DNA of 64,000 bases. It comes from Actinoplanes couchii (GTDB taxonomy: Bacteria; Actinomycetota; Actinomycetes; Mycobacteriales; Micromonosporaceae). The position numbers were made by a program, and so were the translations under genes. The notes below the pieces were generated by a model, which saw nothing but the letters and a program-made list of their open reading frames with translations, ran no database searches and was not told the origin of the DNA. The DNA is taken from the NCBI RefSeq assembly GCF_016862075.1, contig NZ_BOMG01000064.1, positions 248,001 to 312,000 of the forward strand, given 5' to 3'. Positions 8,903 to 16,444 of this stretch are shown piece by piece (the first letter of the stretch is position 1; every line of letters starts with the position of its first letter).

Positions 8903-10383
8903 ATGCGCAACGATACCGTCACCACGAGCGAATCGGGGGTGACAGTGGGCGAGGAAGCTCTGGTCACGGTGATGGCGGCGCTGGATTCCGCCGAACCGGA
9001 GGCGCTGCTCGCCGACGGGACCACCGAGGCGGCCGCCCTGCTGCGGGCGACACCGGGACTGGGCGACGATCCGACGGTGCGCCTGCGGCTGCACTGGCTG
9101 CGCTACCAGTGTCTGCCGGACGGCTCCAACGAGCCCGAACTGGCCGATGCGCTGGCCTTCCTCTCCACCGTGGACACGAGTTTCCCGGACAGCCTGCCCG
9201 CCGGCATCGCTGCGATGTTCGACACCACGCGGCCACCGGATCTGTCCACGGCCGCCGCCCTCGGACTGACCCTGCTGCGACGGAGCGGATCGGCGCCGGT
9301 GACCTGCCCACGTATCGCGCGAACACCGCGAACGCCCTGCGCCTGCGTTATCGCCTCAGCACCGGCCGGGCGGACCTGGACGAGGCGATCGCACTCGGCC
9401 GCCGGGCCGTCGCCGAAACCGAGGGCCACCCGGAACAGGCGGCCCTGTGGCTGGGCCTGGCGAACTCGCTGACACTCGGCTTCGACACCACCGGCGATCC
9501 CGGCGACCTGGACGAGGCGATGACGGCGCAGCGCGCAGCCCTGGACATGCTGCCACCGGGACACCCGTCCCGGCCTGTCGCGCTCGGCAACCTCGGCAAC
9601 GCGCTGCGCGAGTCCTACCTGCTCACCGGCGATCCGGAGCCGCTACGGGAGGCGATCGACACACACCGCGCCGCACTGCTCGCCGGAGCCGGGCACCCGC
9701 ACCACCCGTCGCTGCTGACCAACCTCGCCAGCGACCTGAGCAGCAGCTACGACCGTACCGGGGATGTCGACGAGCTGTGGGAGGCGCTCGCGGTCAGCCG
9801 GCAGGCGCTCGACACCACCGATCCGGAGGATCCGCGGTACGCGTCACGCCAGTCGAATCTCGCATCCCTGATGTGGACGTCGGCGTCCCGTACCGGCGAT
9901 CGGGGGCGGTTGAAGGACGCGATCACACTGATGGAGTCGGCCGCCGCCGGACCGGACACCGGGGCCGGGCTGGATCCGCCGGCCCTGCACCGAGGGCTCC
10001 CGGCGGCTCTGTCTCTCATCGTCCGGCGACACGAGATCGGTGGGCGGCACGAAGTCGGTGGGCCGGTCATCGAGCTGAGCGTCGCCGGTGACCTCGCCGA
10101 CGTGCCTGCCGCCGTCGAGGTGGCCGTCTTCCGGCTGGTCGACGAGGGACTCTCGAACGTCGTCCGGCACGCGTCGGCTTCCCACGCGTGGATGGAGGTG
10201 CGACGTGTCGGCGCGGTCGTGCGGGTCGTACTGGACGACGACGGCGTGGGCGGCGCGACGAGCACGCCGACCGGAGTCGGCCTGGAGTCGATGCGGCGCC
10301 GCTGCGAGGATCTCGGCGGCACGTTCCGGCTCGTCGACCTGCACCCTGGGACCAGGTTGTCGGCGAGCATCCCGCTGCCCTGA
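8903..10383 (+). pseudogene. Frameshifted TPR protein joined to a histidine-kinase ATPase domain
   Basis: Codons from 8903 (MRNDTVTTSE...) give a helical N-terminal domain up to LLRRSG near 9280. There the frame moves by one base and continues as GDLPTYRANTANALRLRYRL through tetratricopeptide-like repeats (LGNALRESYLLTGDPEPLREAI, split here as LGNALRESYLL / TGDPEPLREAI). From about 9965 the sequence changes to the end of a NarL-type sensor kinase: GLDPPALHRGLPAAL, N-box DEGLSNVVRHA, G1 DDDGVGG, G2 GVGLESM. The phosphorylated histidine region is absent. The picture is a deletion fusion of two genes plus a frameshift; a sequencing error could explain only the frameshift. Confidence 0.6.
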
Positions 10384-10490
10384 CCCAGTCCTGCGGACGG
10401 GCACCTGCCCGTCGTCACCACCGCGTCACTCACCGGTTCGGTGGGCCACCGCACTGACACGGGTCGGACAACAAGGGGCGCTTCGCTATA

Positions 10491-10502
10491 TCTTGATCAA
10501 GA
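10491..10502. promoter_or_regulatory. 12-bp perfect palindrome upstream of the secreted hydrolase gene
   Basis: TCTTGATCAAGA is self-complementary and lies about 120 bases before the start of the next plus-strand gene. It sits in an AT-richer patch (CTATATCTTGATC) that could be a promoter. It may be an operator, but no regulator gene is adjacent, and a 12-mer palindrome can occur by chance. Confidence 0.25.
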
Positions 10503-10619
10503 AATCACGGGGGCCGATCCTTCTCCGCGTCAGGTGACGACCGGAGGGCAAGGTCGGCCGGTCTACTCGCCTGGCTCGCGACGGTTCGGTTCGGGGCGAT
10601 GATCGGAAGGGGTGGCGCG

Positions 10620-11618
10620 ATGCGTCGCAGGATGTTGTTGGGGTCGGCGGCGGTCGGCGCGGCCGGGCTCGTCGGCTGGCGGCCGGGTTCTTCCCTGGCA
10701 GCGCCGGCCGAGGCGACTTCCCGGGGCGGGTCCAACTACGGCTGGTACCAGATCGACGGCTGCAACCGGGAACCGTACGGCGTCGTCAACTCGTTCCACA
10801 AAGCCCCGGACCTGATCCGCAGTCAGCTCGCCGCGATGCGTGCGGCCGGCCAGGCACGGCTACGGGTGCACATCATCCACCGGCACCGTGCGGACACCGG
10901 AACCTGCATGGACTCCACCGGCGGCAATATCTCCGCCGCGAACCGGCAGAACCTGGCCGATCTGCTGCGCGCGATCAAGGACGCCGGCTTCGTCGAGATC
11001 CAGGTGGCGTTCATGCCCATCGGCGAGAACGCCGCATACAACTGGACGAGTTGGAATGAGGACATCTACCAGGAGAACTGGAGACTGATCGCCAACCTGC
11101 GCCCGATCATCGCCGGCTCCGGCCTCCATTACCGGATCGACCTGTGCAACGAGGCGGTGCCGACGGACCTCCAGCCGCTCCTGCTCCGCTATACACAGCA
11201 ACTGTGGAAGGACTACACCAACGCCTTCGACAAGAAGGACACGGTCGGGTTCTCCGCCATCGGCTACGCCGGCCGGATCCAGAACATCCCCAAGGTGTAC
11301 GGGAACAACGCGCCGTACCTGTTCGACTTCCATTTCTACCGTCGTAACGGGGTCGACGAGGGCGCCTTGTTCACCACCGCACACACCATGATGAACCAGT
11401 ACGGCTACACCAAGCAGGGCTGGACGATCGGCGAGGCGTTCAACAACGACTCCATTGCGGCCAGCTCGCTGCGGCAGGCCATCAACAGCACCGACCGGAC
11501 CGTGTACTACCTCCTGCAATGGCCACGGCAAGCGCCGAGCGACGACCCCACGTGCCCCGACGCAACCGTTCTGCCGCCCCCGGTCAACTTCGGGAACTAC
11601 ATCGCACAGGGCTTCTAG
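10620..11618 (+). CDS. Secreted glycoside-hydrolase-like protein (TIM-barrel type), Tat signal
   Basis: 332 aa. The start is the ATG at 10620, placed after GGAAGGGG; an ATG 21 bases earlier would overlap this ribosome site. The N-terminus MRRRMLLGSAAVGAAGLVGW has a twin-arginine-like signal. The mature part reads as a beta/alpha barrel of the cellulase kind: YRIDLCNEAVP could hold the acid/base glutamate and GWTIGEAFNND the nucleophile glutamate. I cannot assign a GH family or substrate. The gene stands alone, with decayed DNA upstream and a convergent AraC gene downstream. Confidence 0.65.
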   Translation: MRRRMLLGSAAVGAAGLVGWRPGSSLAAPAEATSRGGSNYGWYQIDGCNREPYGVVNSFHKAPDLIRSQLAAMRAAGQARLRVHIIHRHRADTGTCMDSTGGNISAANRQNLADLLRAIKDAGFVEIQVAFMPIGENAAYNWTSWNEDIYQENWRLIANLRPIIAGSGLHYRIDLCNEAVPTDLQPLLLRYTQQLWKDYTNAFDKKDTVGFSAIGYAGRIQNIPKVYGNNAPYLFDFHFYRRNGVDEGALFTTAHTMMNQYGYTKQGWTIGEAFNNDSIAASSLRQAINSTDRTVYYLLQWPRQAPSDDPTCPDATVLPPPVNFGNYIAQGF

Positions 11619-11774
11619 CCCAGGTCGCTATGAATGCTGGCCGGAGCCGATCGCGCTGCGGGTGGTCGGCATGTATCTCGACCACCCCCTGGAGGGGTTC
11701 CCCGAGGGAGGTGAGCCCCATGCGCGACAGCAACGCACAGTGCCTGATGACGGCGCAAGCCGCCCAGTAGGATC

Positions 11775-12650
11775 TCAGCCCTGGGCGACGTCGCGATGCC
11801 GGCGGCGGAAACGGCCCGGTGCCGTGCCGTACTCGCGGCTGAACGCGGCCGAGAAACTGAACTCCGTCGCGTAGCCCAGCCGCTCGGCTATCGCCGCCAG
11901 CGGCAGGTCGGTGTGGCGCAGCAGCCGGGCGCCCTGGTCGAGCCGTCGGCGCGTGAGATGGGCGCCGGGGGTCTCGCCGGTGGCCTCGGTGAATCGGCGG
12001 GCGAAAGTGGCGGGCGACATCCGTGCCAGAGCGCTCAACTGCCGTACCGAAAAGGGTTTGCCGGGGTTTTCCTGGATCGATGTCAGGACGCGGGCGATGG
12101 CCGGGTCGAGCGATGGCGGGACGCCCTGCCGGTCGTGGCAGATCCGCAGGAGCCGGACCAGGAGCAGGTCCATGATGGCGGGCAGTGCCACGTCGTCGCC
12201 GGGGTGTTGTCCGGGCGCGTGGTCGCCGAGCAGGTCGGCGAGTCCCCGCACGCCCGGATCGTCGACGCGCAGCGTGATGACGTCGGGCAGTCCGGTGAGC
12301 AACTCGTGGGCACGCCCACGGTCGAGGTGGTAGCAGCAGGAGACGAAGTCGACGTCGTACGGGTCGGGGTCCGGCGACGGGACGCGCTCCGGCGGCAGGT
12401 CCCGGAACGGGCGGGGTTCGCTGCTGAAGCCGTGCGGTGGCCCTTGCGGCACGAAGACGATGTCGCCCGGGCCCAGTCGTACCGGATCGCCGTGCTCCGG
12501 AATGAGGAACGGTGCTCCCTGCCGGACGATGTGCAGGCCGGCACCGTTGATGGCGGGAAAACGGGTGGTCCACGAGCCGGCATAGCGGTTCCGGACGGCC
12601 ACTGCCCGGCCGGCCCCTGCGGTAGCGACCGCCTCGCTGATCATGTCCAC
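11775..12650 (-). CDS. AraC-family regulator with N-terminal cupin
   Basis: 291 aa. Residues about 1-150 form a cupin sensor (GPGDIVFVPQGPPHGF), as in the AraC-binding cupin_6 branch. Residues about 185-285 hold the two helix-turn-helix motifs of AraC (FSVRQLSALARMSPATFARRF and LAAIAERLGYATEFSFSAAF, quoted in parts). The gene is divergent from the alpha/beta hydrolase at 12746 with a 95-base gap, so that hydrolase is the likely target. Effector unknown. A related regulator is encoded at 62533. Confidence 0.85.
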   Translation of the reverse strand: MDMISEAVATAGAGRAVAVRNRYAGSWTTRFPAINGAGLHIVRQGAPFLIPEHGDPVRLGPGDIVFVPQGPPHGFSSEPRPFRDLPPERVPSPDPDPYDVDFVSCCYHLDRGRAHELLTGLPDVITLRVDDPGVRGLADLLGDHAPGQHPGDDVALPAIMDLLLVRLLRICHDRQGVPPSLDPAIARVLTSIQENPGKPFSVRQLSALARMSPATFARRFTEATGETPGAHLTRRRLDQGARLLRHTDLPLAAIAERLGYATEFSFSAAFSREYGTAPGRFRRRHRDVAQG

Positions 12651-12745
12651 CGCGCGGACGATACCGCCGGTGCGCGAAGGGGATGCGTATGTGTCTGCGA
12701 GATCTCAGTATGGCGGGCCGGGGGCCGGGACGGTTCAGTGGGTGA

Positions 12746-13594
12746 GTGCGAAACGAAAGCCTTGAAGTAAACGGTGTCCGGCAGGTTTTCCACGTGGCCG
12801 GGCGCGGCCCGTACTGCGTCGTCCACTCCGGCGGGCCCGGCCTGGGCTGGGCGTATCTTCGGTCACCGGAGTTGGAGGAACGCTTCACGATGGTCTATCT
12901 CGAGCCGGTGGGCACCGGCGGGTCCGGGCGGCTTCCGGCCGAAGATTACCGGCTCGCGACGTACGCGCGGTTCCTCGGCGCTGTCGTCGACCATCTGGGC
13001 ACCGAGCCGGTGTACGTGCTCGGTCACTCCTTCGGCGGGTTCGTCGCGCAGACGTACACCCTGGAGCACCGGGATCGGGTTGCCGGGCTCATCCTCTACT
13101 CGACCTCACCATATGCGGGGCAGGAGTTCTGGGAGGCGGGGATGGCCGGGCTCGACGCCCACCCGCAGCGCCACCCGGACGTACCGGAAGCCGCAGCCGT
13201 GCCCGGCCTGTTCCGTGCGGCGCTGGCCGCCGTCACCGACGGCGACGACGTGCTCAGCCGGGCCTTCGCCGCGGCCGTCCCGGTCTATTTCGCCGATTTC
13301 TGGGCCCGGCGCGAGGAGTTCGCGAACTTCCGGACCGCATTGCGGATGTACGCCGTGCCGGCCGGCGCCGGGGATCCGGCCCCGTTCGACGTACGCGACC
13401 GGCTCGGCGAGTTGACCATGCCGACCGTCGTCATCGCCGGCCGCCACGACTTCCTGGCCGGCCCGGTCTGGGCACAGCAGTTGGCCGACGGGATTCCCGG
13501 CGCCCGGCCGGTCATTCTCGAGAGCAGCGGCCACTTCGGTCACCTGGAGCAGCCCGGCGCGTTCGCCGAGGCCGCAGCGCGAATCATCGACTGA
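12746..13594 (+). CDS. Alpha/beta hydrolase, proline-iminopeptidase-like
   Basis: 282 aa from a GTG start. The HSGGPGLGW loop near residue 27 is the oxyanion motif of the S33/proline iminopeptidase branch. The nucleophile elbow is GHSFGG (serine near residue 95), the acid lies in VIAGRHDFLAG, and the histidine in SSGHFGHLE. No signal peptide, so it is cytoplasmic. It could cleave a peptide, ester or lactone. Transcription is divergent from the AraC gene, with GAGATCTC in the gap as a weak operator candidate. Confidence 0.85.
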   Translation: MRNESLEVNGVRQVFHVAGRGPYCVVHSGGPGLGWAYLRSPELEERFTMVYLEPVGTGGSGRLPAEDYRLATYARFLGAVVDHLGTEPVYVLGHSFGGFVAQTYTLEHRDRVAGLILYSTSPYAGQEFWEAGMAGLDAHPQRHPDVPEAAAVPGLFRAALAAVTDGDDVLSRAFAAAVPVYFADFWARREEFANFRTALRMYAVPAGAGDPAPFDVRDRLGELTMPTVVIAGRHDFLAGPVWAQQLADGIPGARPVILESSGHFGHLEQPGAFAEAAARIID

Positions 13595-13605
13595 CGGCGT
13601 GCCGG

Positions 13606-14709
13606 TCATCCCCAGCCGATGGCTTCGTCGACACGGCTCAGCACGTCGTCCTGACCGACTACGCGCAGCAGGTCGACGGCCGTCGCCCGGATCTGGCCGA
13701 CGACCATCGTGACCGGTGCCGACGGGGCGGACTCGAGCAGTTTCGCGGCGATGCGGACCGCTTCGAGAGCGTTCTCGTCGGCGCGGCAGGCGTGCCGGGC
13801 CGGATCGTCGTCGCCGGTCAGGTCGGTGGCCAGGGACTCCCCTGCGCAACGGACGGCCTCGATCAATGCGTTCAGCGCCCGGGTCAGGTCGTCGGGGGTG
13901 CTGGTGTGCAGGCGGGTCAGTGTCGCCGTGTGCCGGGCCAGCACCCACACGTCGCCGACGACGTGTTCGAGTTGACGGATCGTGGCCTGGACGTTGCGTA
14001 CCCGCTCCAGGTGTCTGCGGCGATGGATCTGCAACCGTAACGTCTCGCCTGCCGCCCGGGCCGCCGCTTCGAGGTGTTCGACGCCGTCGTTGAGCCGATG
14101 GGCACGGTCGAGGACGGCGTCGGCGGCTGTCTCATCGCACCGGTCGAGGGCGTCGCGGAGATCACCGAGAAGGGCGGCCACCTCGGCGTACGTCCGGCGC
14201 GCCGCGTCGACCAGTGGGGTCAGCGGTTTGCGCGCGGAGGCGATCTGGGTGACCAGGAGCGCGACGGCGCCGCCGATCAGCGCGTCGACGAACCGGAACG
14301 GGACGAGCCGGCCTTGCGGCGCGGCCACGAGCACCAGATACAGGGCGGAGAGCGACGCCTGTACGACGAGCGTGTTGCTGGCGCCGATCGCCAGCATGGG
14401 CCCGACGGTCAGCAGCAACACGACGAAGAGGCTGATCGCGCCGGTTCCGACGGTCAGGATCACGAGTTCGGCGATGAGCACTCCGGCGGCTACACCGAGC
14501 ACGAGTTCGCTGCTCTGCCGTAACCGGCGTCCACCGACTTCGCCGATCACGATGAGGGCTGCCGACGGCGCGAAGACGGGATCCGGATGTCCGATGAGGT
14601 GGGCCGCGGCGAGCCAGGCCAGGGTCGCCGCGGTAGCTGCCAGGAACGCTGGAGGGGCGGCGTGTCGCAGCCGTGCCGCTGCCTGCCGAAGATTGATGGC
14701 TGAGAACAC
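13606..14709 (-). CDS. FUSC-family membrane protein
   Basis: About 367 aa from a GTG at 14709 (VFSAINLRQAAARL). The open frame upstream is arginine/proline-rich, overlaps the next gene and is not used. Six hydrophobic segments occur in the first 170 residues (for example FLAATAATLAWLAAAHL, LVLGVAAGVLIAELVIL, LFVVLLLTVGPMLAIG). A long charged helical cytoplasmic part follows. This matches the fusaric-acid-resistance/aromatic acid exporter superfamily in a single-module form. Substrate unknown; export of an aromatic acid is only a family-based guess. It is convergent with the hydrolase gene, 11 bases apart. Confidence 0.75.
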   Translation of the reverse strand: MFSAINLRQAAARLRHAAPPAFLAATAATLAWLAAAHLIGHPDPVFAPSAALIVIGEVGGRRLRQSSELVLGVAAGVLIAELVILTVGTGAISLFVVLLLTVGPMLAIGASNTLVVQASLSALYLVLVAAPQGRLVPFRFVDALIGGAVALLVTQIASARKPLTPLVDAARRTYAEVAALLGDLRDALDRCDETAADAVLDRAHRLNDGVEHLEAAARAAGETLRLQIHRRRHLERVRNVQATIRQLEHVVGDVWVLARHTATLTRLHTSTPDDLTRALNALIEAVRCAGESLATDLTGDDDPARHACRADENALEAVRIAAKLLESAPSAPVTMVVGQIRATAVDLLRVVGQDDVLSRVDEAIGWG

Positions 14710-14734
14710 GAGGAGTTGATCTACCCGTGGTTCG

Positions 14735-14755
14735 CGGCCGTTCAAACGACGGCCG
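14735..14755. terminator. Hairpin between two minus-strand genes
   Basis: CGGCCGT (14735-14741) and ACGGCCG (14749-14755) pair around a 7-base loop. It lies between the stop of the 156-aa gene and the start of the FUSC gene, so it may end the upstream operon's transcript. No T tract. Confidence 0.4.
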
Positions 14756-14800
14756 TCGCCGAACACGAAGGCGCCACGCAGATTGCCTGATGCGCTGTCG

Positions 14801-15271
14801 TCAGCCGGTACGGATCTCGGCGGTGCAGTTCTCCCGGTGGGGCTCGTCGCGCCACAGGCACACCTGGAGCGTGACCGGGCGGCCGCCGATCGTGGTGGGG
14901 ACCGCGGGGCTGTGGACGTAGCCCCGTTCGGCCACCGGCAGCGGGGTGGCGCAGCTGTGCCACGGGCCGTCGGCGACGCGCCACCGGACCCGGGAGCCGC
15001 CGGCGAAAGGTGTGGCGTCGTCGGAGCCGGCACGGCCCCAGTAGTAGGTGAGGCCCTGGTGGCGGGCGTACCGGCCGGAGCCGTTCATGGCGTCGAAGTC
15101 GAGGTTGGGTTCCAGGCGGATGGCGTCGTCGTCGCGGAACACCTGCGGGGTCGTGGTGACGATCTCGGCGCCGACGGTGCCGTCCTGGCAGGCGGCGTCC
15201 GGTGCCGGGCCGTCGTCGCGGAGCGATCCGCCATCGATCCGCTCACCCCACCCCTCCCGATCCATCGACAC
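14801..15271 (-). CDS. Hypothetical protein, actinobacterial
   Basis: 156 aa. No signal peptide or membrane segment is seen, although several cysteines and the motif YYWGRAGSDDATPF suggest an exported or structural domain. The tail WRVADGPWHSCATPLPV ... LQVCLWRDEPHRENC has a beta-rich look. It may be truncated at the N-terminus, or its true start may differ. It is the last gene of the minus-strand run that includes the GH25-like gene and its secreted neighbours, about 45 bases after the preceding stop. Function not recognised. Confidence 0.6.
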   Translation of the reverse strand: MSMDREGWGERIDGGSLRDDGPAPDAACQDGTVGAEIVTTTPQVFRDDDAIRLEPNLDFDAMNGSGRYARHQGLTYYWGRAGSDDATPFAGGSRVRWRVADGPWHSCATPLPVAERGYVHSPAVPTTIGGRPVTLQVCLWRDEPHRENCTAEIRTG

Positions 15272-15316
15272 ATCATTATGTCGAGGCGGCGAGGAGCGGG
15301 TCGAGCGGCCGGGCCG

Positions 15317-15889
15317 TCAGTCACATTTGCCGGTGTCCGGCCAGTTGGTGATCTGCGGCCCGTCCAGGCACCAGTCCTGGATGGACTGCAGCGGGGAGTA
15401 CGCCGACGCACCGTGCTCGGACGTGCCGCCGGCCCACGCGTCGATGTATCCCTTCGTGCCCTGGACGTAGCATCCGGAGTTGTCCGAGCAGATGCTCTCG
15501 GCGCCCTGCCAGTAGTGCAGCTCCCACACCGTCCAGGTGGAGTGCGCCGGCACGTAGATGCCCTGGGGCCCGAAGGATTGCACCGAACTCGCCTGCGACG
15601 ACATGTAGTTGCGGAAGCGCGTGTAGTTGGCCTCGACGTACACCTGGAAGTCGCCGTAGTTCTGCACGGCGATGCCGGTGCGCACCACGCCGGCACCGTT
15701 GTAGGAGCAGGCCCAGTACTTGACCTGGTACTTGGCCAGGTAGACCGACTTGCCGCAGTCGGTGGCGGAGTTGAACTTGCCGAACCCGGTCGCGTAGGTC
15801 GGGTCCGCCAGGGCGGGGGTGGCGGTGGCGGTCACGGCCAGGATGACGGCCGCGGCGATCGCCGCGGTGCGCCGGAACAGTCGTCTCAT
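15317..15889 (-). CDS. Small secreted protein, unknown function
   Basis: 190 aa with a clear Sec signal peptide (MRRLFRRTAAIAAAVILAVT, cleavage after ALA near residue 28). The mature protein is rich in Tyr, Trp and Ser, with five or more Cys (TDCGKSVYLAKYQVKYWAC, ESICSDNSGCYV) probably forming disulphides. A strong ribosome site (GAGGAG) precedes the ATG. The spacing of about 20 bases after the preceding gene puts it in the same operon as the GH25-like protein. No family is recognised. Confidence 0.75.
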   Translation of the reverse strand: MRRLFRRTAAIAAAVILAVTATATPALADPTYATGFGKFNSATDCGKSVYLAKYQVKYWACSYNGAGVVRTGIAVQNYGDFQVYVEANYTRFRNYMSSQASSVQSFGPQGIYVPAHSTWTVWELHYWQGAESICSDNSGCYVQGTKGYIDAWAGGTSEHGASAYSPLQSIQDWCLDGPQITNWPDTGKCD

Positions 15890-15910
15890 CGACGTCTCCT
15901 CACAGTGGGG

Positions 15911-16444
15911 TCAGCGGGTCTGGCGGTTTTTCAAATTCCTTGCGGCGGTACGCCGGGAGGGCTGCAGCGGATCGGGACTGGATCCCGGAGTGCTGCCCCC
16001 GGCCGCGTGCCAGGCGGCCAGGCGTGGATCGCCGGGCCGCACGTCGAGACGGAAGAGGCCGGCCGAGGGGGTCCGGTCGTCGCCGCCCCAGCGGACCAGT
16101 CCCCCGCAGCCGACGAGGATGTCGCGGATCACCAGCACCTGGGCCGGGAACAGCACATCGGTGGCACCGGCCGGATAGGCGCCGGGCCGCAGCAGCACGC
16201 CGGTTCCGCCGAACAGCGGCGCGACCTCACCGGGACGGATCGGGTCGACCTCGTAGTGGAACCGTCGGGCGGCGTACAGCAGCACCGGCGCGGCCGCTGC
16301 TGCCAGTGCCACGGTGGCGTCGCTGCCTTCGATCCGGTACGTGACCGGCGCTGCCGCTGCGGCCGGGCCGATATCGATCATCGTGGTGCCCGCGCTGCCG
16401 GCCATCAGCACCAGCAGTGTCCGGCGGGACAGTCGCGCGCTCAT
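15911..16444 (-). CDS. Secreted protein with Tat-like signal, unknown function
   Basis: 177 aa. The N-terminus SARLSRRTLLVLMAGSAG is a twin-arginine signal. The mature domain (YRIEGSDATVALAAAAAPVL) contains VRWGGDDRTPSAGLFRLDVRPGDPRL, here given in pieces (VRWGGDDRTP, GLFRLDVRPG). The start overlaps the stop of the GH25-like gene (ATGA), so the two products are made together and probably act together outside the cell. No family recognised. Confidence 0.7.
   Translation of the reverse strand: MSARLSRRTLLVLMAGSAGTTMIDIGPAAAAAPVTYRIEGSDATVALAAAAAPVLLYAARRFHYEVDPIRPGEVAPLFGGTGVLLRPGAYPAGATDVLFPAQVLVIRDILVGCGGLVRWGGDDRTPSAGLFRLDVRPGDPRLAAWHAAGGSTPGSSPDPLQPSRRTAARNLKNRQTR

Noticed and set aside
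9103..9599. Minus-strand frames within the TPR gene
   Set aside because: Shadows of the plus-strand TPR repeats; no motif or start signal.
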